A stretch of DNA of 64,000 bases, from contig CM032232.1 of the NCBI GenBank assembly GCA_019009955.1, positions 69,857,501 to 69,921,500 of the forward strand, written 5' to 3'. Each line of letters starts with the position of its first letter. Within the stretch, counting starts at the first letter, position 1. The position numbers and the translations under genes are program-made. A model generated the notes under the pieces. That model saw only the letters and a program-made list of their open reading frames with translations, ran no database searches and was not told the DNA's origin. This document shows, piece after piece, positions 24,111-35,428 of this stretch. The stretch comes from Riptortus pedestris (taxonomy: Eukaryota; Arthropoda; Insecta; Hemiptera; Alydidae).

Positions 24111-24570
24111 AATGAAAAAGTCAACTTTCTAAACAAAAGAAACATTTTTTTTCCAGTTTAATGTTCTGTAACAATTATTTATTTTCTAAAAAAAAAATCG
24201 TGTGTTTGGTTTTTTTTTCACAACTATAAGGAGAATGATTGTTTACAAAGAGTTGCAAGAAACAATGATACCTAAAAAGAGACGGAACACTACAATCTAG
24301 TGTTCTAAAAACATTTTAGTTATTACTATCATATGTATTATCTAGCTGGTGGATATATTTCATGAGTTTTATTTAATTTAATGATAACTACCGTTTAGGA
24401 AAGGTGCACCACTCACGAGGTAAACCAATGACAGTTCTTTCTGATGTGAAGGACGATTTTGTGAATAATCCACAAATAAAATTATACATAACAATCTAGC
24501 AGTCTGATGCGTTTAATCATAGTTCATTGAGTTAGTAATTTATAATGCGGTTAAACAAAAAACAAATAAA
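24111..24570. other. Unassigned DNA
   Basis: No supported feature. Confidence 0.3.
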
Positions 24571-24775
24571 TATCGGGATCAATAAAAAGGTCTTGCCCTG
24601 TAATAGTGTTTTAATTTATTCAAAGTGCAGCGTCGCCCGGCGGTTTTGGTTCTTCTTCTCTAATCAGGCACAGATGAAGTAGCTCCGACTCTGAAAGTGC
24701 ACTTTGCATAAATTAAAACACTAGTAGAGGACAAGTCCTTTTTATTGATCCTGATTAATTTGTTTCTCTACCGTC
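24571..24775. repeat. Foldback repeat (family F), copy 2
   Basis: The left arm GGGATCAATAAAAAGGTC ... TTAATTTATTCAAAGTGCA pairs with the right arm AAGTGCACTTTGCATAAATTAAA ... CCTTTTTATTGATCC, about 60-65 bp each. The middle (CGCCCGGCGG, then CTAATCAGGCAC) matches copy 1 at 14372. Confidence 0.8.
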
Positions 24776-25039
24776 CAGCATTTCTGGAGAAAAAATAAAT
24801 ACATTTTGTTAGGTGTTAGTAGGAATGTTACAATCTCAAAAAATAGTTAAATTAAAATTGCGTTAAGTAATAAAGTAATAGCTAAATAGCAAAAAGTGAC
24901 GCGGCGGAGGCAAAGCCTATCTTGTTTTAGGCAATCTCATTGTGATCGCTTTATTTCTTAGCGTAGCCGAAGGTACCGTTTACAAACGTGATCAAAGGGA
25001 CTTCCTTGCTGGCATGAGCTAGTTATTAACATAATTTTT

Positions 25040-25105
25040 AATCCTCGTGTCGTTTCGATTTCTGCTTGGGCAATAGGAATTCAATTATTGACTACCACAC
25101 TATAT
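25040..25105 (+). mobile_element. SINE family S fragment
   Basis: TTTCGATTTCTGCTTGGGCAATAGGAATT matches the B-box region and body start of the SINE at 26393-26618. It ends after about 65 bp. Confidence 0.45.
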
Positions 25106-25282
25106 ATAATCCTTGAACCAACCCTAGGATGAGTTGTGGTGTAGGTTGAGAGATGTATGAGAAAACATGATGTGAATATAAGGTTTGATGTTAAAAATAG
25201 AAAGTGTCTATTCTATTAAACATAAGTTAATTGTAAAGATAACATTAAAAAAAAAAAAAAAAAAAAAAAAAAGTAACCTGGG

Positions 25283-25415
25283 AGTGTGGTATAAGTTTAC
25301 TTACCATATTCTATCAACAATGAAATCCACCCCACAACCACTACATTTCTAGCGTGTGCGTACAATACAGTTCTAGGATTGAGGAAAATAAAACTCCTAA
25401 GAGTTAAATCCTAGG
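25283..25415 (+). repeat. Dispersed repeat pair, copy 2
   Basis: Second copy of the 23966-24110 repeat. It follows a long A-run (25244-25272) by about ten bases. Confidence 0.6.
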
Positions 25416-25721
25416 TTATAAGAAGTGAGCACAGCAATCAGTTAGGAAATGAGAAATTTGGTACAGCTAAGAACTACACTACAGGAGAATTGTAGTACAC
25501 CAATTTTCTTCAAGAGCACGCTCGGGGATCTAGTGATAAAATCTGACTAAAATTTAATGAGTTGCTGTACAGGGTGATCTACTTTGATAAACATTTTCCG
25601 TCGTAGGCTAAACTCCTCCATGGAAGATATAGTGTTTTTTTTAGTATTGTATAATTTTTAGCTATGTCGGATTCATTTATTATGCTAATTGTATATAAGA
25701 GAATACTTCCAGTTTGAGACA
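25416..25721. other. Unassigned DNA
   Basis: No supported feature. Confidence 0.3.
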
Positions 25722-25901
25722 ATGGCAAACCATGAGAAAGGGTTTGTTCGACCAGATGCCACTACAGCTGCAGGACAAAGGGAAATCTCTCTGCCGAACG
25801 GTAGCCCTTTTCATTTGACCTTGCAATTCACGGAAGTACGTACAAAGGGTAGGGCAGTTACGCTCAAGAGGAACGCTAAGAAAACATTAGGCTCAGCTTG
25901 A
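25722..25901 (+). CDS. Short ATG ORF, unknown
   Basis: A 59-codon ORF from ATG to TGA with balanced composition, rich in charged and polar residues (starts MANHEKGFVRPDATTAAG, ends KRNAKKTLGSA). No domain, signal peptide or splice context is evident, and it lies immediately before family A fragments. It may be a fragment of a retroelement gag-like or host sequence. Kept only because its composition differs from its surroundings. Confidence 0.15.
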   Translation: MANHEKGFVRPDATTAAGQREISLPNGSPFHLTLQFTEVRTKGRAVTLKRNAKKTLGSA

Positions 25902-25911
25902 TTGTAATCAA

Positions 25912-25965
25912 GAAGAAAAGTGCGTCACGCATTGTCTGCTTAGATTTCCCACGTCCTAGCAAGAT
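25912..25965 (+). mobile_element. Family A 5'-end fragment
   Basis: AAAAGTGCGTCACGC followed by GCTTAGATTTCCCACGT is a mutated copy of the family A first 50 bases; the rest is missing. Confidence 0.6.
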
Positions 25966-26102
25966 ACGCGGACTACTCTACTTCAATGTTCACGGCCTAT
26001 AATTTTTCATGAAAAATTTAGGTATCGATTTTAGTAACTGCTGACGAAAAATTGCAGCCACTATAAACGCAAATGAATATATACACCTCTTGAATAAAAA
26101 AA

Positions 26103-26862
26103 AAGACCGTCAAGCAGCGGCTGCGTTAATTAAGCAGATTTCCAACGTGCGTCACGTATTTACACTTACCTAAAAACGTAAAAATTCAATGAGAACAATT
26201 TTTGTTATTTAAGTTTCAAGTAATGTGCTTCATAATATAACAGCTTATTGTTAATATGACATGAGTAGGAGTTGGGGTTTACTGAAGGCCGAAAAAGTAA
26301 ACATATCTGTGGAAAAAAAAAAAAAAAACTTACCTAACAATATTTATAGAATATTACATTTTGAATAAGATAGTTTCCTTAAAATGTTTTGAGGGGCTCA
26401 GGTTAGCAATGCGAGTTAAAGCGTTGACATTTATCTCACGTGGTAAACCTAGAGTGGCGAATTCGATTCTTGCCTGGGTAAAGGGAATTATTTAGTGACG
26501 AAATTCATTAAATAACATCCTAAAATCCCACCCTGGCTAGAAAAGGGTGGTAACCTGTAGATAACCCGTCCCGATTAGCCTAAATTGCAAAAAGTGGACG
26601 TTAATAAATAATAATAATAAATGTTTTGATCTGACGCATAATAACTGAAATCTAAGAACTTTCGAAATTCCCCCTCTCCCACTGATCTTATTTCAGCCAT
26701 TAACGAACTCAATCTTTCTTTTTACATAAAAAAATAAATATCAAGTTTGGTAACGATCAAACAAAAATTGCGACCGCTAGAGCGTTAGCAGACAAATATA
26801 TATACATTTATATGTCATGAGTACGACCTGACCTGGGGAGCTGATTTCCATTAAGGTGCTAA
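26103..26862 (+). mobile_element. Family A copy carrying a nested SINE
   Basis: The 5' end is AAGACCGTCAAGCAGCGGCTGCG; it is of the subtype with GCGTCACGTATTTACA and GGGGTTTACTGAAGGCCGAAAA. The 3' palindrome is eroded (GATTTCCATTAAGG) before TGCTAA. A SINE interrupts it at 26393-26618. Removing the SINE restores a continuous family A body. Confidence 0.85.
26382..26629 (+). mobile_element. tRNA-derived SINE (family S) with target duplication
   Basis: The insert 26393-26618 is flanked by the 11-bp direct repeat AAATGTTTTGA (26382-26392 and 26619-26629). The head GGGGCTCAGGTTAGCAATGC and GAATTCGATTCTTGCC sit where tRNA A and B boxes are expected. The body has CCACCCTGGCTAGAAAAGGG and GATAACCCGTCCCGATTAGC, and the tail is (ATA)n. 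About 226 bp. This is the reference copy for the family. Confidence 0.9.
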
Positions 26863-27639
26863 AACATTATAATAACCTAATTGAATATCAGAACTTTCTT
26901 CAATCCAAAATTCATGATACGGATTTACCCCACATGGGATAAGAGCTCGTATTTGTCTGATACTAGGTTACGGACAATTGAAGACATTTGGCTGACATCG
27001 GATAGTGGATAAAGCCTCTAAAGCTGTTTTTGGTTCTTAGAAACCCACTAATAGTTGTAAAAAGTGTGTTTGGAGTTCCTTTGAAAGTATATAATGAATG
27101 AACATATTTTCAAGGTCGTAGACCTTTAGTCGTTGAAGCAATCTGTATGGATTTGGCTGCATTCCTATGTGTCCAGGTGGCAGACAAACTTGACGAGAGG
27201 GGGAGGCATCTGGCAGGAAACAAAGGTACTTGGGCAGATCACACGCTCCTGCAGATGGAGGGGGAACCACAATGCCAAATCGAGAGGGGGGACCAACTCG
27301 TCAACCCGATCGATGATAATACAGAATATATAATCATTAGCAACATCTGCTAGCTCGTGCTACGGGAGTCAGAGGTACTGCCAGCAGGCCGGAAGGTGTT
27401 CTGACCGCTCTAAAGGTGTCTCCGTACCCTTTAACGTACGCCGGATCCGAGAGCACACCTTTTAAAGTGTGCAGTTGGCACGGGCTAACGGAAAACTCTC
27501 AGGGGGATAATAAATATGGCAGTCATATAAAAGGAGTCGAAATGGCCTGGTTAATTCTTCAATGGTAACTTCATAGTTAATTACTGATGAATGCTTGCAA
27601 TGGTGGTATGTGGGAGGCACTCTAACAACCCGAATGTGA
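26863..27639. other. Unassigned DNA with GC-richer patch
   Basis: About 27120-27500 is GC-richer and open in several frames (ATG ORF 27147-27353, +). No domain is recognised on either strand. It may be a retroelement remnant. Confidence 0.25.
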
Positions 27640-28403
27640 AAAAAACCATCACACAGTGGATGCGTAGACTAGCAGACTTCCCAAGTACTGGAATGACACA
27701 TTAGTAATTTCATCTCTATTCTCTATATCATATTCTCTATTTCTAAGTCAAAATCCGATGAGTAATAGTGGGGGCTTATTCTAGCCTGAAAACAAGGAAT
27801 CACGAATAACTCCTTTAATATTTCAGATACGGTTGTGTAAATCTACAATAGTAGAGCATAAATAGTTTATAAATATTTATTCTCTAATAATTTTTGATTC
27901 GATCTCGATTTTCAAATCCCCTCGATACCCCCCCCCCTCCAACTTCAGTCATTAACAAAATATGATCCTTTTGTGTTGAAAGACATACTGAAAATTCTGT
28001 AGAATAGATCGTAAAATCTTTATTTATTACGACATCACACTACTTATTTGCATATTTCACAAATGATGAAGGCCCTTCAAAACAAAATTCGGGTTTTAAG
28101 CTTGAAATAAGAGAAATATTATATAGGCTTTTTGCTAAAGTGCGATGACTAAAAGTGGGGCTTTACTTGTGGTTGAAATTCATAAACGTATATAAATTTA
28201 CAATAACATTGGATATACAGGTTTTCGATCCGACTCATAATATTGGAGATAATTTTAATGGCAAAATCACCCTCCTTTAATTAACCCCCCCCCCTCCTCC
28301 CTTTGGCCCATTTACGAACATGATCTTTGGTTTTACAGAAGACGTTTTAATATTGGGTGTGGTAACGATAAAAGAAAAAATCACCTATCACTTGAACGTT
28401 AAC

Positions 28404-28406
<3 letters not shown>
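27640..28406 (+). mobile_element. Family A, old subtype, decayed
   Basis: The 5' end is recognisable as CCATCACACAGTGGATGCGTAGACTAGCAGACTTCCC. Later blocks (TTCGATCCGACTCATAATATTGGAG, a C-run, then GGTAACGATAAAAG) follow the family A order. It runs into a TA tract at 28407. Confidence 0.55.
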
Positions 28407-28456
<50 letters not shown>

Positions 28457-28480
28457 TTAACGTTCAAGTGATATTTTTAT
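28360..28480. repeat. Inverted repeat around a TA tract
   Basis: TATCACTTGAACGTTAACAGA before, and its exact inverse after, the (TA)n at 28407-28451. The two arms are the same family A core segment in opposite orientation. Confidence 0.85.
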
Positions 28481-28501
28481 TTAAGAATCTTGATACAGAT
28501 T

Positions 28502-28504
<3 letters not shown>

Positions 28505-28565
<61 letters not shown>
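28505..28565. repeat. (TA)n microsatellite
   Basis: About 60 nt of uninterrupted TA. Confidence 0.97.
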
Positions 28566-28569
<4 letters not shown>

Positions 28570-29350
28570 AAGATTTTTTTTTTTAATTGTATACATCCAT
28601 TCAGCGAAAGAAGTCAGTAAATAATTTAATTTCAGGTTTGATTAGCTTTTCCTCATCGCTAAGTAGTTTAGATAATTGTATTGTATTCAATCGGACCGGG
28701 GGGAAAAAAAAGTCATCAAAGAAAAGGACAGGAATGGATTGCAGAGGAATTGGACGTATCTTCAGTTTCATCTAAGTTCATGTTCTTCGTTAGAGAATTA
28801 TATTGGCTTGAGATTACAAGGAACTCCTTTATTTTTATTTTAAAACTACAGTTCCTATAAAAATATTTATCTCCTATCCTCTTTTTCATGTTTTCAAGTT
28901 TTTATTCCCCCGACAAAACTTGTGTAGAGGCACCAAAAAGTCATTATAAATGTGAATTTTATTGCGCGTTTGTTTAAATACTTATTAATTTATCAATTTC
29001 ATAAAGAAAATACCCTTTTAAAAATAAAATAATGAGAAATAATTTTCATGGGGGATCCTTTTTTTTTACAATGACGGACTTTAGCCTATGAAATCCATTA
29101 TTGGGCAAACAAAAAGAAACACTTTATCATGAATGAAAAATCACAACATTCCCTGTTCTAAGAGCATGTGTTGTTATGTAATCTCTCAACATTTATTGAA
29201 GGGTTTCCTTTTTTTTTTTTTTAATTTTAACGATGGAGCATGTTGTTGTTTTAATGGAAGAAGGTGGAAGCCATAGATATGCATCCTGTGCATTGTTTTT
29301 TTGTGCAGTTCGGAGAGCAAACAGTTCTACAGGACTCCAGTGGCCAAATA
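28566..29350. other. Unassigned AT-rich DNA
   Basis: No supported gene; the short ORF at 28587-28775 has no motif. Confidence 0.3.
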
Positions 29351-29450
29351 TTAGCAGATTTTCCTTAAGGGAAATCAGCTATTGAGGTCGTACTCATGAC
29401 GCGAGTTTCGAAAAATTTCTTCAAATGTCCATCGATCCTACCCAGGAGAT
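29351..29450 (-). mobile_element. Family A 3'-end fragment
   Basis: TTAGCAGATTTTCCTTAAGGG, GTCGTACTCATGACGCGA and CCATCGATCCTACCCAGGAG are preserved, then the match stops abruptly at about 29450. Confidence 0.85.
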
Positions 29451-29819
29451 GTTTTTACTTCGGCCTGGTCTACGCTTCATACGTCTACCTGCCAACGACT
29501 GTCTCACATTTAAGGCCGAAAGTTTGTTAGTTGACAGAAATCAGATCAGGACGAATGAGATTTAGAGAAATGGACAATATGAAGTATCTTAGTTATTATT
29601 TGTCAGACAGAAAAATGATGTATTGTAGATAAAGTAAATTCCGACGGTTGTCCTTCTAAACCTTTTTCTATCACTCAAATGACAACCGACTCATTTTTAT
29701 ATTGGCGTTTAAATCGTCGGTAAACCCTCACTAAACTCAAAAGTCGTTCACGCTGGGGGCTGATCCCAGCCTTGCCTGAGTACAACACTACTGATCTTAT
29801 CACACCACATATTTCGATT
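29451..29819. other. Unassigned DNA
   Basis: No supported feature. Confidence 0.3.
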
Positions 29820-31015
29820 TTCTGTGTAAAAAATCAGTAGAGTAGAGTAGACGGGGACGGGGGGTGGGTTGGTTTACTGATGGCTGAAATCATGAAAGTA
29901 TGAATAACTCCCTTAATTTTGAATTACAAAAAATTGCATACAACATTTACTCACCATCACTTTTTTGATAAGATAGGTTGAATAACATTTTACGTTTTTA
30001 CGACGGAGATATTTTGCATATTCTAGTCACCTCAGCTTTCTCTAAGTCCCACTATTCCAGGTCCATTTTAAGCCAATAACAAATATGATCTTTAGTTTTG
30101 ACTGAAAGGGATACATATCGAGTATGATATAGATCTAATAAACATTTTACTGAATGAAATCAGTATTTGGTATTTAAGCTTCAAATAAACTGGTTCCTGA
30201 TATAACAGCTAATGAGTTGGAGTGGAGGTTTACTACAGGCTAAAATTTACGTTGCTTTGTACGCTATTTCTCTATCTTGAATATTATCTGTAATTTACTT
30301 TTGCATTTTTTTAATTTTCAGCCTAAAGTGAAATCCCACTTCTAGTCTAAGCACGTTAATAATAAACGATTAAATAATGAAGCCCCTCATTCCAAGCTTA
30401 AATACTAAATATTGTTTTCACTCAAGAAACCATTACTACATGAGATACATGCAAATATGTTGTGCGATGACGTCATCAATTGATTTTTTATTTCTTGACT
30501 CTAAAATATTTAATTACTCGACATTTAACCGTTTCATTCAATTAAAATTTGAAAAACTAAACATTTTTGATATGATACTTAATAAATAAGATATTTTTAA
30601 TTTTCGAATATCCCCTTCGAATCATTCACTAACCGTTTCATTCAATAATAATAATAATAAGAACTATATTCGCTAGTGACTGGATACGGACCAGTAAATA
30701 GAGGAGCAGAGGAAGGGAAAATTCGAAAATTAAAAATATCTCATTTATTATGTATCGTATCAAAAATGTTATAAACCAAATATCGTAACACTATTCATGC
30801 TCTACGATTGTTGTCTTATACAATTTTTCGTGACTGAAATATTAAGCGAATAATTCATACTTCCTTGCTTTTAGCCGCCTGCAAACCCCCACTTCTACTC
30901 ATTGGATTATTATTTAGAAATAGGAAATACCTGGTGAAATAAGATTATTAGCGTATGATATTCCAGTGCATAGAAAATCTGGTTAGTTTAGGCAGCACCT
31001 GTGTGTCCGAATTTA
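29820..31015 (-). mobile_element. Decayed family A pieces
   Basis: Several minus-type blocks in series: a G-run with GATGGCTGAAATC near 29860, a second set near 30690 (GAAAATTCGAAAATTAAAAATATCTC), and the 5' end GAAAATCTGGTTAGTTTAGGCAGCACC at 30965-31000. Between them lie plus-type pieces such as GGTTTACTACAGGC near 30227. They probably represent two or more old copies that cannot be cleanly separated. Confidence 0.5.
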
Positions 31016-31664
31016 TACATTTGGCTATGGTCTCGTCTTCCTTATGTAAGGTGCAAAATAGGTTAGTTTTAGTTTTAGCATAGCATAGTTTCAGCACAGG
31101 TCGCCTTACTCTATTTACCACCTTTTTAGGTTTATTTATTTGGCTGTACCGGCCTTCTTTCTTGTTCCTTTATTATCTCCTTTCCATCTATCCCTATCCT
31201 TTCTTCTTTCGTTTTCCGTTTTCTCCTGTCCTTCACGACCTACCCCATTGTTCCATTACCTCCCCCCCCCTAAACCATGACCACAAGCACCCATATAATG
31301 GAACAAAGTGTGTCAACAGAAGAGGAACCATCTTTCTCCCTCCTGGTAGGCGATACTACCTTCCCACCATTATTATTAGACATACCTGGGTCTCAGATAT
31401 TAAAAAAAAGTTTTCCCTTTGCTGACTTGTTCTATTTTTAATTATTTAAGCAGGATTATATGAAACCCCAAGAAAATCTACTTTTTGTTTTGTATATTTA
31501 TTCGTTTATTTGCACCAATATATAAATATTATAACCATATGATATGTATGATAATTATAACAATTGGCTTTATTATTTACTTGAGGTGGGAAGTTGTCCA
31601 ATGACAATACCCACATTGGAATGTTCATATGGATACCTTGCACTACACATTGGAATGAGCATTG
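31016..31664. other. Unassigned DNA, pyrimidine-rich in part
   Basis: 31130-31280 is strongly C/T-rich on the + strand. The ORF at 31162-31425 reflects this composition. The rest may be 3' untranslated sequence of the Jockey-like remnant, interrupted by the MITE at 31673, but this is inference. Confidence 0.3.
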
Positions 31665-32312
31665 GATTATACCAGGGCTTCTTAAACTTTTGTAATTTAC
31701 GACCCCATTTATGATTGCGAGTTTCTTGACGACCCCATACAAATATAAAAAAATAAACTAATATTTTTTGATGATTTATTTATTAGGTAACAATATTCAT
31801 ATACATATATAAGTTTAGAATTCTTTTTGAAACATACAAAAATCTAAAATTAAAAATTGCACAAAAAATTATAAAATTGTATTTATTATAGTTTCAAAAA
31901 TAAAAGTGGATTCTGACCGTCTTAATTCTCTCGAATATATTCAAGTAGTTGCGTGGTAAGTATTAAATTAAAGTATAAGTTAAATATTTAATGAGATGGA
32001 CGTGCCTGTTTTTTATTGCCTACATACATCCGGAATTAGAAAATCGCCTCGTCCTTCCAAAGGAAAGATAACCTTCTCTTTGTAAAAGAAGCATCGTCGA
32101 ATCGACGAATAGGTTGTAACTGTAGATAAAAAATATTCGTCGAATCGACGAAAAAGTTGTAATTGTAGATAAAGCATATTTGTCTAATCGACGAATAAGT
32201 TGTAACTGAAGATAAAACATAAATTGTATTTTTATCTCTCGCGACCCCAGAATTTTGTTACGCGACCCCAAATGGGGTCGCGACCCATAGTTTAAGAAGC
32301 CCTGGATTATAC
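31665..32312 (-). mobile_element. hAT-type MITE, copy 2, with 8-bp target duplication
   Basis: The element spans 31673-32304 (632 bp) between perfect GATTATAC duplications (31665-31672 and 32305-32312). The termini are CAGGGCTTCTTAAACT and its inverse ending AGAAGCCCTG. It is inverted relative to copy 1 at 2476-3139. The 8-bp duplication and CAGGG termini place it in the hAT superfamily. It has no transposase, so it must be mobilised in trans. Confidence 0.93.
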
Positions 32313-32379
32313 CATATTGGAGTTATGCTTTCATTATACAAGACGATTTTTTGGCCACTTACGTTTCAGACGTTATTTT

Positions 32380-33035
32380 GGGTTTTCTGGAATATGGGTA
32401 GATGAGAGTGATTCGACTAATGGATTAGTATGTGAGGAAAGGAGAGAGTGGAATTTCTGATATATCAGGATTTTGCGAGGGTATAGCTAAATTGGATACT
32501 TAAAACGGGGAATCTGTAACTTTGCGGGGTATTCTAGATTGGAGAGTTCGGATTTTGTAGGAGTTTGATGGTTTAGTGGGACCCCAAAGTTCAAGTCCGT
32601 ATGTCCATATTGGTATGATTGGTATGAGTAGTGTTGTCTAAATCAATCGTCTGTTACGTAGTAGGAGTCTGTACCGTCGATTCAATTCTTGTCTTTTTCA
32701 TACGATTTGAGGTTTCCAATTTAGTCGCTTGTCTAGAGTCCAATACACCTATTTGTGATTTTTGAGGAATTAGTGCACTATTCAGTGTAATTGGAGGGCA
32801 AATGGAACGTCGGAGAGTAAAAGTTACATGGCTACTGTTGACCTTGATCCTCCACTGAGCCAGCCAGGAGTCTAGTAGAGCTGAGGTGCTCCTGTAGAGA
32901 TTCAGGATGTGGTGGGATGTCGGAAGTATAGCTAAGGAAATAAGATAGGACTTAAAATGCGCCCTTGCGGTACACCGGCCAGTTGGGGAAATAAGGGATG
33001 TACTAAGGACCATATGAAACTTGAAAGTATCTGTC
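32380..33035 (-). pseudogene. Jockey-like LINE reverse transcriptase remnant
   Basis: Read on the minus strand, the order is WLAQWRIKVNSSHVTFTLRR, PPITLNSALIPQ, LNWKPQI (equivalent of the usual LTWKPHI), ELNRRYRLLLRN, then PIWTYGLELWG. This series is the C-terminal part of Jockey-type reverse transcriptases, downstream of the catalytic FADD box. The FADD box itself, the palm domain and the endonuclease are absent. Several frame changes and stops are needed to read it, so it is dead. A hAT MITE lies 60 bp beyond its 3' side. Clade assignment is from motif style only. Confidence 0.75.
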
Positions 33036-33564
33036 GGAAAGGTATGATTTAAGAATGAGCTAGTAGATAAGAGGAAGTCTTTTTTTTAGTTTAAAAAGGA
33101 TCCCTAATTTTTCCTATTCCAGTTCTAGGTTAGCTGTGAGACGATAACATGGCTAGTTATGTAGGCGACTGCAGTGCATGCATTAGTGGCCGCACACCTG
33201 ACATTACCTCAGAGATACAGGGGATGACTCGGAGGCGCCGAGGAGCCGGGCGCCGGGAAGTGCTTTTTGAAAAGACCCATTACTCCATCGACTATCCAGA
33301 TTGGAAGGTCATTTAGCTGAGTACGAACTCCTGCACACCACCGCTCTGGAGCCTGCCTCCAAAATAATGGCCGGAGACATTTATTTTTTTGTCTAAGTGT
33401 TTCGAGATTCATGAGAACCGGGCTCCGTCATCACTCTAGCTTTCAACACTAAAAAGACGATCTAAGAAGAATATTTGATTATGATGATGAAGATCATCAC
33501 GGGTCTTTAGACTTAAATTCAATTTTTTTAAAGAATTTACTGTGTAACCTGTCGTTCAAGGGAG
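33036..33564. other. Unassigned DNA with a GC-rich patch
   Basis: 33175-33420 is much GC-richer than its surroundings, with open frames on both strands (minus ORF at 33209-33412). No domain is recognised. Confidence 0.25.
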
Positions 33565-34345
33565 AAGAAAAATTCCGTTACGCAGGTGCTGAGTAAACTA
33601 AGCAGGTTTCCCATTTTCTGGAACTACACGGTTGTGATTTCTTCTCACCACATATTCCCTTTTTCTGTGAAAAACAAACGATGAGCCGATGACACCTACC
33701 GTGGGGGGGGGTTCTCAAGGCCGAATACAAGATAGCAACACGCTAAATACTTGAGTGACGAAAATATGCAAAGAACAACAATTGTAAATCACCTATAGCT
33801 CCCCAAGAATGATTCTATAACATTTTATGGTCCCACACATAATAATCCAGATATTTTGAATTTCCGAATCCTCCCCCCATCTAATACATCTCTATTCCAC
33901 GCCATTTCTGCCAATAACAAATATGATCTTTAGTGTGGACTGAAACGGTTAAAAGTTGAGTATGGTATTGATCAAATGAACAGTATTGAATCAAGAACGT
34001 AAAATTTTGATTGATGGCGTGATAACACAACGAATTTGCATGTATCTCGCTTAATGAAGGTCTCTTAAAAACAAAATTTGGTGTTCAAGCTTAAATAAAG
34101 TTACTTATGATATAACTACATGTTCTATGAATAGAAATTTAGTATTACGGTTAGTATTGAAGACAGTATATAACAATTTTGGCTGTAAATTTAATTTTCA
34201 ATAAGATTGGTTCAATACAATTTTTCGATCCGACTTATAGTAACGGAGATATTTTTTCAATTTTTGAAATTCCCACTCTAAATCCTCCCACCCCCTCCCA
34301 CTTGTCCGATTTCAGCCGTTGACGTGTCTTTTGTTTTACATAAAA
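33565..34345 (+). mobile_element. Family A, old subtype, decayed
   Basis: 5' end TTCCGTTACGCAGGTGCTGAGTAAACTAAGCAGG, a G-run near 33702, then AATCCTCCCACCCCCTCCCAC and TTTCAGCCGTTGACG near 34290-34320. There may be two overlapping copies, since the CGACTTATAGTAACGGAGAT block occurs late. Confidence 0.55.
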
Positions 34346-34374
34346 CGTTTGAAGTGATGCTATCAATTCGGATG

Positions 34375-34755
34375 TTTATGTCCTTGACTTGACTTATTTG
34401 ATCTTTAACATACGCGATATTTAACCATTTCATTCAACATCATATTAGGTAATAGCAGGAATCAGCATTGGGGGAGGGTAGGTTGGTAGGGAAAATAATT
34501 GAAACTTTCAAATATCTCAGTTACTGTGAGGTGCATCGAAAAAGTTGATATACAAATGTTGTTGAAATGTTAACCCCCATCCTCTTCCTCGTCTTATTTT
34601 TACTTTAAGTATTGAGTACTTTTCAAAGCCTGAATACATAGACATCTTACGACGAGAGAAATAGGGAATTCATGATGAGTTAAGATGATCGTGTGTCATA
34701 CGAGCACGTGGGAAAACTGTTCAGTTTACGCAGCCACTGCTGATGGATTTTTTTA
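34375..34755 (-). mobile_element. Family A fragment, old subtype
   Basis: Minus-oriented G-rich block near 34470, AACCCCCATCCTCTTCC near 34570, and 5' end GTGGGAAAACTGTTCAGTTTACGC. Lies tail-to-tail with the preceding plus copy. Confidence 0.5.
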
Positions 34756-35286
34756 AAAATTATTTATAGTTTCGTCTGCCATATCAGCTCTTATTGTATA
34801 CAAATTAGAATCCTCTTTGAAAAATATCCTGATAACTCTATCAGAATACTTTAACTTTTTGTACTGTGTTTTTTGGGAGGTTTTTGTCTTTTTTATCAAA
34901 ACTTTTTTACATCTTTATCACTAACTTGACTCAAGGTTAAAGAATACTTTGAAATCAGAGGTCGGAGTTATTCTGTCGCGTGCTCATTACTTATTGCCTT
35001 GAACTGAACTTGAAAAGCAAACACTATTTTCTGAGCACTGCGATCGGCTGACTTCGTTGTCTATGCCCTTTAGTGCTCACACAGTATTGTGAAGTAAATG
35101 AGGAACTTCTTGAATGCAAATGAAGTCCAGCCTTGGGAGTTGAGAATGCCACATGGAAGAGATATTGACATGTCTCACACTAAGTGCCCTGCATTGGAAA
35201 TTATAACACGAAGTCCCCCTTCGTCGGGGGGACAATAATAAGTATGGGGCCAATACTTATTTTTACTGTAATTTTTTACATGGCAT
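34756..35286. other. Unassigned DNA
   Basis: No supported feature. Confidence 0.3.
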
Positions 35287-35352
35287 TGAAAAATAATCGG
35301 AAACAATATTTACATTGAAGAATAGTCGGAAACAATATTTACATTGAAGAGA
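35287..35352. repeat. Two-unit tandem repeat, about 33 bp
   Basis: AATAATCGGAAACAATATTT-ACATTGAAG is followed by AATAGTCGGAAACAATATTT-ACATTGAAG, one substitution apart. Confidence 0.85.
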
Positions 35353-35428
35353 AGTAGAACAAACTTTATTTACAATTTTCACAATTGATCAAATGGTCGA
35401 TCATTTTTGTGAAAAAATAAAATAAATA

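Noticed and set aside
26393..26480. Possible tRNA gene
   Set aside because: A/B-box-like sequence is present, but the cloverleaf is poor, the sequence is flanked by a target duplication and continues into a SINE body; other copies have the same structure.
35270..35352. Short direct repeats as a CRISPR-like array
   Set aside because: Only two units exist, directly abutting with no spacer, in a eukaryotic transposon-rich context.
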